A DNA stretch of 64,000 bases from assembly GCA_014584295.1 (NCBI GenBank), contig JACTNC010000019.1:186001-250000 (forward strand). Direction: 5' to 3'. The position numbers were made by a program, and so were the translations under genes. How positions within the stretch are numbered: position 1 is the stretch's first letter; every line of letters begins with the position of its first letter. Source of the stretch: Verrucomicrobiota bacterium (GTDB lineage Bacteria; Verrucomicrobiota; Verrucomicrobiia; Opitutales; Opitutaceae). This document shows, piece after piece, positions 18,092 through 27,602 of this stretch. Below the pieces are notes generated by a model, which had not been told where the DNA came from, made no database searches, and was given only the letters and a program-made list of their open reading frames with translations.

Positions 18092-18646
18092 TCAGATGAG
18101 ACCTAGCTTCATCTTCCCCTCTTCACTGATCATGGATTGGTTCCAGGGCGGTTCCCAGGTGATATTGACCACCGCCGAAGTGACCCCCGGGACGAGCAGA
18201 ATCTTCGTCTTCGCGTCCTCGGCAATGGCCGGTCCCATGCCACAGCCTGGAGCAGTGAGTGTCATAGCGACATTCACGCGGTAGCCGCCTTCCCCTTCCT
18301 CGATCTTCTCGATGTCCATCGAATAGATCAGGCCGAGATCGACGATGTTAACGGGAATCTCCGGATCGTATACGTTCTTTAGCTGATCCCACACGGCGGC
18401 GGGATCAGGGGCGCCGTCGCTTGTCGTTGGCGCGAGAATTTTTTCGCTGGCAACGGATTCCCCAATGGCGTCGCCATCCTTGCCGTCGATGCGGAAGAGA
18501 CCGAAATCAGTCTGGATCGTGTAGCTCCCGCCGAGGGTCTGGTGAATAAAAAGTCGCGTTTCAGCGGGGAGGATCTGCTTGTCGCCGCTCGGAATCTGCG
18601 TGGCGACGACTTCGCGGGAGAGGATTCGTTCCTTGGCCTTGGACAT
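18092..18646 (-). CDS. sufT: SufT, long-form DUF59/MIP18 Fe-S assembly protein
   Basis: A 184-residue protein. The C-terminal half is a DUF59/MIP18 domain: VYDPEIPVNIVDLGLIY and AMTLTAPGCGMGPAIAEDAK, with the conserved cysteine in APGCGMG, then VNITWEPPWNQSMISEEGK. The N-terminal 80 residues (TRLFIHQTLGGSYTIQ) match the extended form of SufT known from SUF operons. SufT helps Fe-S cluster assembly or transfer to client proteins. It is the last gene of the suf operon, 25 nt after sufD. Confidence 0.88.
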   Translation of the reverse strand: MSKAKERILSREVVATQIPSGDKQILPAETRLFIHQTLGGSYTIQTDFGLFRIDGKDGDAIGESVASEKILAPTTSDGAPDPAAVWDQLKNVYDPEIPVNIVDLGLIYSMDIEKIEEGEGGYRVNVAMTLTAPGCGMGPAIAEDAKTKILLVPGVTSAVVNITWEPPWNQSMISEEGKMKLGLI

Positions 18647-18671
18647 ACGGCAACGGTTGAGACGGGGAGGA

Positions 18672-20060
18672 TTACTTGGTGGGAGGCTGCCAGGCGCGGC
18701 GGAAATGATGTTCGATCAGCCTGATCAGGACCGCATGAAGGGATTCGTTTTCGAGGCGATTGAGGACCTCCTCGAAGAAACCGAAGACAAGCAGTTCCCT
18801 CGCGACCGCGGGCGAAATTCCGCGCGATTCGAGGTAGAAGAGCTGCGAGGGGTCGATCCTGCTCGTGGTGGAACCGTGGGTGCAGCGGACGTCATTCGCC
18901 TGAATCTCGAGGCCCGGAAGGCTGCAGGCATCGGCGTTGTCCGAGAGCATGAGGTTGCGGTTGCTCTGGTAGGCGTCGGTCTTCTGCGCATCGGAATCGA
19001 CGATGATCAGCCCCGAAAAAATGGTCCTGGCCTTGTCGAGGAGGGCGTTCTTGTAGAGAAGATCGCTCTTGGTGTTCGGAGCCTGGTGGACCTGCAACGT
19101 GCGCTGGTCAAACTCCTGGTTTCCGGACGCGAGGGAGATTGCGAGCATTTCGGAAAACGCGCCGGGTGCCTGGAGTTGGGAGAGCGACTCGTGGCGCGCC
19201 TGGCTTCCGCCAAGATGGAGATTGAGCGACTGAACACGCGCATCCCGCCGGACCAATGTGGAATTCAACTGGAAGGATAGCGTCGTGTCCGACCAGAGTT
19301 GTGCGGCCGCGTAATTGATCGAGGCTCCGTGGGCGGCATAGAGGTCGTTCGCTCCGCACGCGAAGGCATTGAGCGTGGCCTTCGACTCGGGGGCCCTCGT
19401 GGCATTGCTTTCGTCCAGAGTGACGAACACGTCGACAACCGTCACCCGGGAATTCTCCTCAGCGACAACGAGCGTGTGCGGAAAAACCGCCGAGCCAGCA
19501 CCTGTCGAGACATGGGTGATGACGATGGGGGATTTCAGCTCAACGTTCCTGGGTACATAAATGAAGGCGCCGTCTGGAATGAACGCGGTGTGAAGCGCGG
19601 CAAATTTCTCCGAACCGAGCTTCTGCGGCTGCGCCATGAAATGTTTGCGCAGGAGTTCCGAATGGGTCGTAAGGCCCTCAAGGATCGTGCCCGCGACGAC
19701 GCCGGAGGATGCCAGTTCGCGGCTCAATGGCGTTCGCCCTGAGAGTTTTCCGTCGACGAAGGTGAGTCGTGCCGTCGCATCTTCAATCTCGATTCCGGTG
19801 GCAGGAGAGACTGCTTTTGTTTCTGCGGTGGATGAGCTGAAGCCGGACAGGGAAAGATGCTCGCGGCTGCTGAAACGCCAGGTTTCATCGGTGCGCGCCG
19901 GCATGGGAAGCGAGGCGAACTCTGCATAGGCGTTGCGCTTCCGCTCGATCCACCATGCGGGAACTGAGTGTGGAATTCCCGCCAGGTGGGCGTTGAACCG
20001 GTCGGCGGTGAAGTCGCCGATGGGATTGGTCGCGGGAGTGGGTGAGAGGGATGTGCTCAT
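18672..20060 (-). CDS. sufD: SufD, SUF scaffold subunit
   Basis: A 462-residue SufBD-family protein, partner of SufB in the SufBC2D scaffold. Features include the N-terminal SVPAWWIERKRNAYAEFASLPMPARTDETWRFSS (TRTEDWRYT-like element), the beta-helix core (VTVVDVFVTLDESN), and the SufD-like C-terminus: NRNLMLSDNADACSLPGLEIQANDVRCTHGSTTSRIDPSQLFYLESRGIS. The CTHGST segment with its His is typical of SufD. It starts 9 nt after sufB. Confidence 0.93.
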   Translation of the reverse strand: MSTSLSPTPATNPIGDFTADRFNAHLAGIPHSVPAWWIERKRNAYAEFASLPMPARTDETWRFSSREHLSLSGFSSSTAETKAVSPATGIEIEDATARLTFVDGKLSGRTPLSRELASSGVVAGTILEGLTTHSELLRKHFMAQPQKLGSEKFAALHTAFIPDGAFIYVPRNVELKSPIVITHVSTGAGSAVFPHTLVVAEENSRVTVVDVFVTLDESNATRAPESKATLNAFACGANDLYAAHGASINYAAAQLWSDTTLSFQLNSTLVRRDARVQSLNLHLGGSQARHESLSQLQAPGAFSEMLAISLASGNQEFDQRTLQVHQAPNTKSDLLYKNALLDKARTIFSGLIIVDSDAQKTDAYQSNRNLMLSDNADACSLPGLEIQANDVRCTHGSTTSRIDPSQLFYLESRGISPAVARELLVFGFFEEVLNRLENESLHAVLIRLIEHHFRRAWQPPTK

Positions 20061-20069
20061 GGGTGTGCC

Positions 20070-21518
<1,449 letters not shown>

Positions 21519-21583
21519 GGCAGTCCAAACAAAAAGGTTTCAGAGTTCGCAAGTGTGGCAGTCCGCCTCTCGGGACCCGGGGG

Positions 21584-22339
21584 TCAGGCGACGGCCAGCT
21601 CCTGCTTGACCCAGTCGTAGCCGCGAGATTCGAGTTCGAGCGCGAGTGACTTGTCGCCGCTCTTCACGATGCGTCCGTCGTACATGACGTGCACGAAATC
21701 CGGTACGATGTGTTCCAGCAGCCGCTGGTAGTGGGTGATGAGCATGACGCCAAGTCCGGGGCCACGGAGCGTATTGACGCCCTCGGCAACGATGCGCAGG
21801 GCATCGATGTCGAGGCCGGAGTCGGTTTCATCCATCAGCGCGAAACGGGGCTCGAGCATGGCCATCTGCAGGATCTCGCAGCGCTTCTTTTCTCCCCCGG
21901 AGAAACCTTCGTTTACGGAGCGCGAGGTGAACTTCCGGTCGATCTTGAGAAGGTCCATCTTCTGGTAGAGCCGCTTGTAGTATGCGGTGGCGTCAAGCTC
22001 CTCCCCTTCGCCCATGCGGGCCTGGACGGCAGCGCGAAGGAAGTTGGCGATGGAGACACCGGGGATCTCGGAAGGATATTGGAACGCGAGGAAGATGCCT
22101 GCACGCGCGCGTTCATCCGGTTCCTGTTCGAGGATCGACTTGCCGCCGAGAAGGACGTCGCCCTGCGTGATCGTGTAGTCGGGATGACCCGCAATCGCCT
22201 TCGCCAGGGTCGACTTGCCCGTGCCATTGGGGCCCATGATCGCATGGACTTCGCCGGGATTGATGGTCAGCGAAAGGCCCTTGACGATGGGCTTTTCGCC
22301 GATGGCTACATGGAGGTTGCGGATTTCGAGTGAGGACAT
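21584..22339 (-). CDS. sufC: SufC, SUF ATPase
   Basis: ABC-type ATPase that drives conformational change in SufBC2D. Walker [16 protein letters not shown]-loop [13 protein letters not shown], signature [15 protein letters not shown], Walker [17 protein letters not shown] and the H-loop LITHYQRLL are all present; [20 protein letters not shown] is SufC-like. ATG 22339 (MSSLEIRNL) gives 251 residues, the usual length; the frame is open upstream but would run into the fur-like gene. 28 nt separate it from that gene. No cysteine desulfurase (SufS) or SufU/SufE is encoded in the window. Confidence 0.95.
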   Translation of the reverse strand: MSSLEIRNLHVAIGEKPIVKGLSLTINPGEVHAIMGPNGTGKSTLAKAIAGHPDYTITQGDVLLGGKSILEQEPDERARAGIFLAFQYPSEIPGVSIANFLRAAVQARMGEGEELDATAYYKRLYQKMDLLKIDRKFTSRSVNEGFSGGEKKRCEILQMAMLEPRFALMDETDSGLDIDALRIVAEGVNTLRGPGLGVMLITHYQRLLEHIVPDFVHVMYDGRIVKSGDKSLALELESRGYDWVKQELAVA

Positions 22340-22367
22340 GTGTGGAAAAGGGAGTGAACTTGGCGGC

Positions 22368-22826
22368 TTAGCGTGTGGTGTGCTCGACGGTTGCGGGTCG
22401 GCGTTCACGGGTTTTTCCCCTGAACATGATTTCGACGTCCGATACCGCATAGCCCTCAGGCAGTTGGGCCTTCAGTTGCTCGACGATCCCCGGAGGAAGG
22501 TCGATGTCGTAAGTGGATCCCGTGACTTCGTCGTGAAAGTGGGCGTGCGGATGAAGGTTTGGGCAGTACCGTGTGGGACCGCGGTCGAAGTTTACCTGCC
22601 GGATCAAGTTGCACTGCACCAAGGCTTCCAGGCAGTTGTAAACGGTCGCCAGCGAAATGGTCGGCAGCTCGGCCTTCACCCGGGCAAAAACCTCATCGGC
22701 CGTGGGGTGATCACGACGCTTGATCAGGATGTCGTAGACAATTTCCCGCTGCGGCGTGCTGCGAAGACCGCTTTCTCCAAGCCTCTGGGAAAGTGCGTCT
22801 GAGGTTACTTGCGCCAATGGAATCAT
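22368..22826 (-). CDS. Fur/PerR-family regulator lacking the structural zinc cysteines
   Basis: A 152-residue Fur-superfamily repressor. The winged-helix domain is clear ([45 protein letters not shown]), followed by a His-rich metal region, [15 protein letters not shown], and TYDIDLPP. Typical Fur and PerR proteins have CxxC motifs after the His cluster and near the C-terminus; here those positions read DEVT and no CxxC exists anywhere. That makes it resemble zinc-site-free members such as Irr. It is the first gene of the fur-suf operon and has a perfect 37-nt palindrome 38 nt upstream, so autoregulation plus control of sufCBDT is likely. Start ATG 22826 was chosen over an in-frame TTG at 22841. 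Confidence 0.88.
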   Translation of the reverse strand: MIPLAQVTSDALSQRLGESGLRSTPQREIVYDILIKRRDHPTADEVFARVKAELPTISLATVYNCLEALVQCNLIRQVNFDRGPTRYCPNLHPHAHFHDEVTGSTYDIDLPPGIVEQLKAQLPEGYAVSDVEIMFRGKTRERRPATVEHTTR

Positions 22827-22863
22827 GATGTAACCCAGCAATGGATGAGACTGTGTCTAAGTT

Positions 22864-22900
22864 GCAAGCAATAATTAGAATTATTCTAATTATTGCTTGC
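22864..22900. promoter_or_regulatory. 37-nt perfect palindrome, probable Fur/PerR operator
   Basis: Two perfect 18-nt arms (GCAAGCAATAATTAGAAT and its complement) flank one central T at 22882. The core TTAGAAT-T-ATTCTAA is a 7-1-7 inverted repeat like the known PerR/Fur box. The site is 38 nt upstream of the fur-like start and between it and trxB. The extra symmetry beyond 7-1-7 suggests overlapping or paired dimer sites. Confidence 0.85.
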
Positions 22901-22998
22901 TCTCGCCGCTACTCCATGCATCGAACTCGACTGATGATCTATGCAACAGACTTATTTGCAGTGGATTGCATAGAATACGTCGTAGGGTGCTCAGTCGC

Positions 22999-23946
22999 CT
23001 ATGCCCCGTGTTCGGCAAGCCAGCGCTCAGCCTCAATGGCTGCCTGACAGCCCATGCCGGCAGCCGTGATCGCCTGGCGATAGACGTGATCTGCGCAGTC
23101 ACCTGCCACGTAGACGCCGGGAACGCGCGTTTTGACCTGAGATCCCGCCTGGGGCACAAAATAGCCACCTTCGTCGGTTTCCAGTGCCGGAGTGAACGGC
23201 GCCGTGTTCGGCACATGACCGATTGCGACAAACACGCCTTTGACCGGCAGCACGGATTCCGCGCCGGTCTTGAGATTCCTGACCTTCAGACCCGAAACTG
23301 CACCCTCGCCGACACCCTCCACTGCGACCGGTATGCTGTCCCAGACAGGCTGGATTTTCGGATGCGAGGTCGCACGATCCGCCATGATTTTCGAAGCGCG
23401 CAGCGTGTCGCGGCGGTGGACGAGGTAGACCTTGCTTGCGAACCGCGTGAGGAAAAGAGCCTCTTCAGCCGCACTGTCGCCGCCGCCGATGACGGCCACA
23501 TCCATGTTGCGATAGAATGCGCCGTCGCAGGTCGCGCACGTGGTGACACCCTTGCCGCCGTAAAGCTCCTTCTCACCCGGAACACCGGTCATGCGCGGCG
23601 AGGCACCGGTGGAAACAATGACCGCCTTCGCAAGGATGGTGCGATCTCCGCAGATGATCCTGCGGGGCGATGTACTGAAGTCGACGGACGTAACCACTGC
23701 CTGCTCAAAACGGGTGCCAAAGCGGGTAGCCTGCTGGCGGAGGTTGTCCATCAACTGATAGCCATCAACTCCCTCGGGAAAGCCGGGAAAATTCTCCACC
23801 TCGCTTGTGGTGGTCAATTGCCCGCCCGGGACCGTGCCTTCGAGCACCAGCGGGCTCAGATTCGCGCGGGCCGTATAAATGGCGGCGGTCAGGCCGGCGC
23901 AGCCGGTGCCGATGATGACGACGTTTTCGATGGTAGGGGAGGACAT
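22999..23946 (-). CDS. trxB: Thioredoxin reductase
   Basis: Low-molecular-weight FAD/NADPH thioredoxin-disulfide reductase (315 residues). FAD site [20 protein letters not shown]; redox-active CATC within [16 protein letters not shown] site [17 protein letters not shown] with [11 protein letters not shown]-terminal FAD motif [29 protein letters not shown]. In the first motif GxGxxG reads GTGCAG, the usual proline replaced by Cys. It lies upstream of the fur-suf operon on the same strand, with 172 nt and the operator palindrome between. Confidence 0.95.
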   Translation of the reverse strand: MSSPTIENVVIIGTGCAGLTAAIYTARANLSPLVLEGTVPGGQLTTTSEVENFPGFPEGVDGYQLMDNLRQQATRFGTRFEQAVVTSVDFSTSPRRIICGDRTILAKAVIVSTGASPRMTGVPGEKELYGGKGVTTCATCDGAFYRNMDVAVIGGGDSAAEEALFLTRFASKVYLVHRRDTLRASKIMADRATSHPKIQPVWDSIPVAVEGVGEGAVSGLKVRNLKTGAESVLPVKGVFVAIGHVPNTAPFTPALETDEGGYFVPQAGSQVKTRVPGVYVAGDCADHVYRQAITAAGMGCQAAIEAERWLAEHGA

Positions 23947-24021
23947 GGTTGGAAGTTGAGGAGCGTGGATGTACGGCGTGGACTAGGGAATTAGGCACGG
24001 GCTGCGGAAGAGCAAACCGAA

Positions 24022-24061
24022 TGAAGGCATTCAACGAGGGGAATTCTTCCGAATGCCTTCA
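24022..24061. repeat. 11-bp inverted repeat with 18-nt spacer
   Basis: Perfect arms TGAAGGCATTC and GAATGCCTTCA, about 75-115 nt upstream of the trxB start. It could be a hairpin, an operator, or an element end. There is no T-tract, so it is not a typical intrinsic terminator. Confidence 0.45.
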
Positions 24062-24117
24062 AGGAATCCCATGCCCATTCAAGCCGTCCACCCCGACCAT
24101 CCACCATGTGCCCAAAG

Positions 24118-24216
24118 CCCGAGCATGGCTACCTGCTCTAACTCACCCGGCGCATGGCGAAAGAGACCCTTGGCCGGTGATCGTGTCTCTGCACGGAAAC
24201 GGAGAACGCGTGCCGA
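24118..24216 (+). pseudogene. Decayed fragment of a secreted-esterase gene
   Basis: This stretch is a degraded copy of an internal part of the esterase gene at 25438-26334. One frame reads HGYLL then stops (TAA); after a 1-nt shift the next frame reads AHGERDPWPVIVSLHGNGERV, matching GHGERDHWPVILFLHGNGERG in the intact protein. No signal peptide, nucleophile or downstream half is visible. The rest of the 644-nt interval 23947-24590 holds two hairpins but no gene I can support. Confidence 0.75.
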
Positions 24217-24222
24217 TGGTAG

Positions 24223-24241
24223 CGGGAGCTTCCAGCTCCCG
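24223..24241. repeat. Short perfect hairpin
   Basis: CGGGAGCT-TCC-AGCTCCCG is an 8-bp perfect stem with a 3-nt loop just after the esterase pseudogene fragment. It resembles a REP-like extragenic hairpin; no T-run follows. Confidence 0.4.
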
Positions 24242-24590
24242 GGTTTGAAAAAAGCAATACTTCCCGGAGAAGGAGATCCACAGACGACGCAGCCTCACGC
24301 AGTTCGGCTCCCGGAGAATTGAATCCACGATCTGCATCCGCCGGTGAAACCCGAGGGTAAATCTAATGCCCGAGGTGTATTCATCCGAGGGGCATCAATC
24401 CACTTTGACCAAGAATTGCACAGGCTTCGAACCGGCCCCACTACCCAATGCGTCTGTCTTTACTAGTTTTCCTCAATCCGCTGTCCAACGCTTGGGGACC
24501 AACTCAAAGCGTAGAAGGCGCTGAGAAAGGATCAAACTGGGGCAAATCCAACCTGAGCCTTCTTGCAGTCAACGAGCGCTCCGAGGGATT

Positions 24591-24992
24591 CTACCAGCAG
24601 ACCTTCAGTCCATAGGGGGCATAGGCCCGCATGATGCCATCGCGGGAGACGAGGGTGAGATTTTCGCGGAGCGCGCTCCAGACCAGCAGACGATCAAAGG
24701 GATCGCGATGATCTGGAAGGAGGGGCAGGCGGCCGGAACTGGCGGCAGTTTCCGGCGAGAGTGGCAGGGTGCTCCATCCTGCCTCGGCGACAAAGCGGGG
24801 GAAGTCCTCAGGTTCGGCTCCATCGAGGGTGAGTTTTCCGAGCCCGCGTTTGAGGCTGATCTCCCAGTAGGAGACGACGCTGACAGCGATGGTGTTTTGC
24901 GAGTTCTTCAGGGATTTTCTTGCCGTGGCCGAGAGGCGGGCCGTGTCCTGCAACGCCCAGAGCATGGCACACGTATCGAGGAGATACTTCAT
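24591..24992 (-). CDS. VapC-like PIN-domain toxin
   Basis: A 133-residue PIN-domain ribonuclease, probably the toxin of a type II toxin-antitoxin pair. The acidic metal ligands are in the expected places: Asp in YLLDTCAMLWAL, Glu in SYWEISLKRGLGKL, Asp in HRDPFDRLLVWSAL and Asp in LVSRDGIM. The KRGLGKL and DPFDRLL signatures fit the PIN subgroup usually paired with Phd/YefM-like antitoxins. Its start overlaps the antitoxin stop by 4 nt (ATGA). Confidence 0.85.
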   Translation of the reverse strand: MKYLLDTCAMLWALQDTARLSATARKSLKNSQNTIAVSVVSYWEISLKRGLGKLTLDGAEPEDFPRFVAEAGWSTLPLSPETAASSGRLPLLPDHRDPFDRLLVWSALRENLTLVSRDGIMRAYAPYGLKVCW

Positions 24993-25234
24993 TCGCCAAG
25001 AAAGGTGCTGTCACTCAGTTCCCAATCGGAGGCTATGGCGACCCGCACTTTACCAGCAAGGTGGCCCAGCTTGCGTTTGGCAGACCGGGGAGGAGGAGCG
25101 AGCACCGCGACAGGGCGTTTGTTGCGCCCATAAGTGACAATGACGGATCCTCCTTTCTCGACGAGCGAGAGGGCTTCGGGCAGGCGCGATTTGAACTGGC
25201 CGATGGTGAACGTAGCGGTGGGCACACCGGACAA
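24989..25234 (-). CDS. Phd/YefM-like antitoxin
   Basis: An 81-residue protein with the Phd/YefM pattern: FTIGQFKSRLPEALSLVEKGGSVIVTYGRNKRPVAVLAPP. The N-terminal half would form the DNA-binding dimer; the C-terminal tail (WELSDSTFLGE) would cover the PIN active site. Gene order antitoxin-toxin with a 4-nt overlap supports translational coupling and autorepression, known for the family. Confidence 0.8.
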   Translation of the reverse strand: MSGVPTATFTIGQFKSRLPEALSLVEKGGSVIVTYGRNKRPVAVLAPPPRSAKRKLGHLAGKVRVAIASDWELSDSTFLGE

Positions 25235-25437
25235 TAGCGGCGAACGAGACTAGTTGTCAAGTTGACCGATGGAGGCTCTGAGCGGCGCGTGCCTCAGACG
25301 AGAATTGCTTGACCGCCCCCATCCCCAAACTGAGGCCGCGGAGATCGAAACACGCTTGTCATCAGTCAAACCATGACGCCTTTGTAGTGGAGTCGGAGTG
25401 TTGTCCCTCCGGGTTGTCGAGGTTCGCTTCTTACACG

Positions 25438-26334
25438 ATGAAATTACTCAAGTGCTCGTTCTTTGCCGCCCTGGTCGTCGTGAATGTTGCAGTTGCCGCT
25501 TCCGAGCCGCAGCTGCTCCGTCCGACCTACCACAGCGAGGTCCTCAATGCCGAGCGGGGTTACCTGCTCTATCTGCCGCCGGGGCATGGCGAGCGAGACC
25601 ATTGGCCCGTGATCCTGTTCCTGCATGGCAACGGGGAACGGGGCGACGGCAAGGGGGAACTCGATTATGTGTTGAAACACGGGCCGCTCTTTGAGGCCTG
25701 GTGTCAGCGTCGCGATCTTCCCTTCATCATCATCTCACCGCAGATGCCCATGCAGGATCAGGGCGAGGTCAGTTACATCAAGAACCGCAAGCCGGAGGAC
25801 ATCCCGCGGCGCCTCGCTTCCGGCCGTCACCCTTATCCTCCCCACTATTCGGGCAAGGATCCCATGCAGGGGCAATTGTCGGAAGATTTCTCCAAGGTGC
25901 AGGGAAACGCGATACCGGCGCGCAGGGGGTGGAGCCTTCTCGCCGATGAAGTAATGGGCATTCTGGACGATGTGATTTCCAAATACGGCGGCGACCCACG
26001 GCGGGTATATCTCACGGGAATCAGCATGGGCGGATTTGGCACGTGGACCCTTGCCTCCGAGCATCCGGATCGTTTTGCAGCGATCGCACCCATCGCGGGA
26101 TTCGGCATGCCCGACATGGCGCCCGCCCTCGCGAAGGTGCCCCTGTGGGTTTTTGCGGGAGGAAGGGACACCACCGTAAGGCTTGCCTACTTTTATCCTG
26201 CGCTGAATGCACTCGAGAAAGCGGGGCATCGCGACGTTCGCTTCACCATCGAGGCCGACATGGGTCACGATGTCTGGAGGCGGGTGTACGCGGGGCTGGA
26301 TCTCTACGACTGGTTCCTCTCGCATTCCAATTGA
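25438..26334 (+). CDS. Secreted alpha/beta-hydrolase esterase (PHB depolymerase/LpqC-like)
   Basis: A 298-residue protein with a Sec signal peptide (MKLLKCSFFAALVVVNVAVAA). The alpha/beta-hydrolase fold shows the oxyanion strand PVILFLHGNGERG, the nucleophile elbow GISMGGFGTW, an acidic residue in VFAGGRDTTV and the histidine in MGHDVW. This arrangement is typical of secreted feruloyl/acetyl esterase-like or carboxylesterase proteins in glycan-degrading bacteria; the substrate is unknown. ATG 25438 directly begins the signal peptide; the frame extends upstream to 25309 without support. A decayed partial copy lies 1.2 kb upstream. Confidence 0.82.
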   Translation: MKLLKCSFFAALVVVNVAVAASEPQLLRPTYHSEVLNAERGYLLYLPPGHGERDHWPVILFLHGNGERGDGKGELDYVLKHGPLFEAWCQRRDLPFIIISPQMPMQDQGEVSYIKNRKPEDIPRRLASGRHPYPPHYSGKDPMQGQLSEDFSKVQGNAIPARRGWSLLADEVMGILDDVISKYGGDPRRVYLTGISMGGFGTWTLASEHPDRFAAIAPIAGFGMPDMAPALAKVPLWVFAGGRDTTVRLAYFYPALNALEKAGHRDVRFTIEADMGHDVWRRVYAGLDLYDWFLSHSN

Positions 26335-26398
26335 GTTGCCGAGACGGGTCGCACTGGGGCATCGTGGGTCCCGCCTCTCGTCCAATACCCCTTCACCC

Positions 26399-27544
26399 AT
26401 GGTGCGAAGCCTTCTTCAGTTTTGGGTCCTTGCCCTTGCCCTCGTTCCCGTTGGCGCTCTTTCTCAAACGGCATCATCGGTCACCATGAATTTATTTGGC
26501 AAACTTGAGGACGGTCGGGAATGCACCTTGTACACGCTGGTCAACGCCAACGGTGTTCGTGCGGATATCACGAATTACGGCGGGATCATCGTCCGGCTGC
26601 TCGTGCCGAATCGCAAGGGTCACCTCGACGACGTGGTGCTCGGGTACAATTCGGTGCGCGACTATGTCCGCGCTTCGCCCTTCTTCGGAGCGATCGTGGG
26701 GCGTTATGGAAATCGCATCGCCGGCGGCAAGTTCACCGTCGATGGGCGCACCTACACGCTGGCGACCAACAACAAACCCGGTGGCATTCCCTGCCATCTC
26801 CACGGTGGAAAACGGGGTTTTGACAAAGTCCTATGGCACGCCGAGCCGCTGCTTACCAACAACACTCCGGGTCTCAAGCTGCACTACCTCAGCCCGGATG
26901 GCGAGGAGGGTTATCCGGGCAACCTTGATGTCACGGTGCACTATTGGCTGGGGAACGACAACTCCCTGAAAATCGAGTACTCAGCCACGACCGACAAGGC
27001 CACGCCGGTCAACCTCACCCAGCATTCGTATTTCAATCTCAAGGGTGAGGGACAGGGTGACATTCTCGACCATGTGCTTACCTTGAACGCGTCACGCTAC
27101 ACGCCGGTGAATGCAGGGCAGATTCCAACGGGCGAACTTGAGTCCGTTGCCGGAACTCCGATGGACTTCACTACGCCCCATGCTATCGGTGAACGCATCC
27201 AGGTGAAGCATCCGCAACTCGCCCACGGCGATGGTTATGACCTCAACTGGGTGATCGATGGGAAACCGGGCGAATTGAGGCGCGCGGCAAGAGTCTTCGA
27301 ACCGCAATCAGGGCGCGTCATGGAAGTTTGGACTGAAGAGCCGGGTGTCCAGTTCTACACCGGAAATTACCTCAACAACTCCTATGTCGGAAAATCGGGC
27401 ACGGCATACGTGATTCGAGGCGGTCTGTGTCTGGAGACCCAGCACTATCCGGACTCCCCCAACCATCCGAATTTTCCCTCGACAATCCTGCGGCCGGGGT
27501 CGCGCTACCAGACGACGACCATCTACAAGTTTTCTGTAGAATAG
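26399..27544 (+). CDS. Secreted aldose 1-epimerase (galactose mutarotase)
   Basis: A 381-residue aldose 1-epimerase with a signal peptide (LLQFWVLALALVPVGALSQ), so it should act in the periplasm. Family features: ITNYGGIIVRLLVPNRKG, VGRYGNRIAGGKFTVDG, CHLHGG, the HSYFNLKG histidine, and GLCLETQHYPDSPNHPNFPSTIL with the catalytic Glu near the C-terminus. It interconverts the anomers of free aldoses. Start ATG 26399 was chosen because it begins the signal peptide. It follows the esterase after 64 nt on the same strand. Confidence 0.92.
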   Translation: MVRSLLQFWVLALALVPVGALSQTASSVTMNLFGKLEDGRECTLYTLVNANGVRADITNYGGIIVRLLVPNRKGHLDDVVLGYNSVRDYVRASPFFGAIVGRYGNRIAGGKFTVDGRTYTLATNNKPGGIPCHLHGGKRGFDKVLWHAEPLLTNNTPGLKLHYLSPDGEEGYPGNLDVTVHYWLGNDNSLKIEYSATTDKATPVNLTQHSYFNLKGEGQGDILDHVLTLNASRYTPVNAGQIPTGELESVAGTPMDFTTPHAIGERIQVKHPQLAHGDGYDLNWVIDGKPGELRRAARVFEPQSGRVMEVWTEEPGVQFYTGNYLNNSYVGKSGTAYVIRGGLCLETQHYPDSPNHPNFPSTILRPGSRYQTTTIYKFSVE

Positions 27545-27602
27545 GACGCGTGCGCGGACTTTGCGAAATATCCCGCTGATGCGCGCCAGCGCAGGTTTCA
27601 GC

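Noticed and set aside
24223-24260. Intrinsic terminator at the CGGGAGCT hairpin
   Set aside because: No T-run follows on either strand and no gene ends there.
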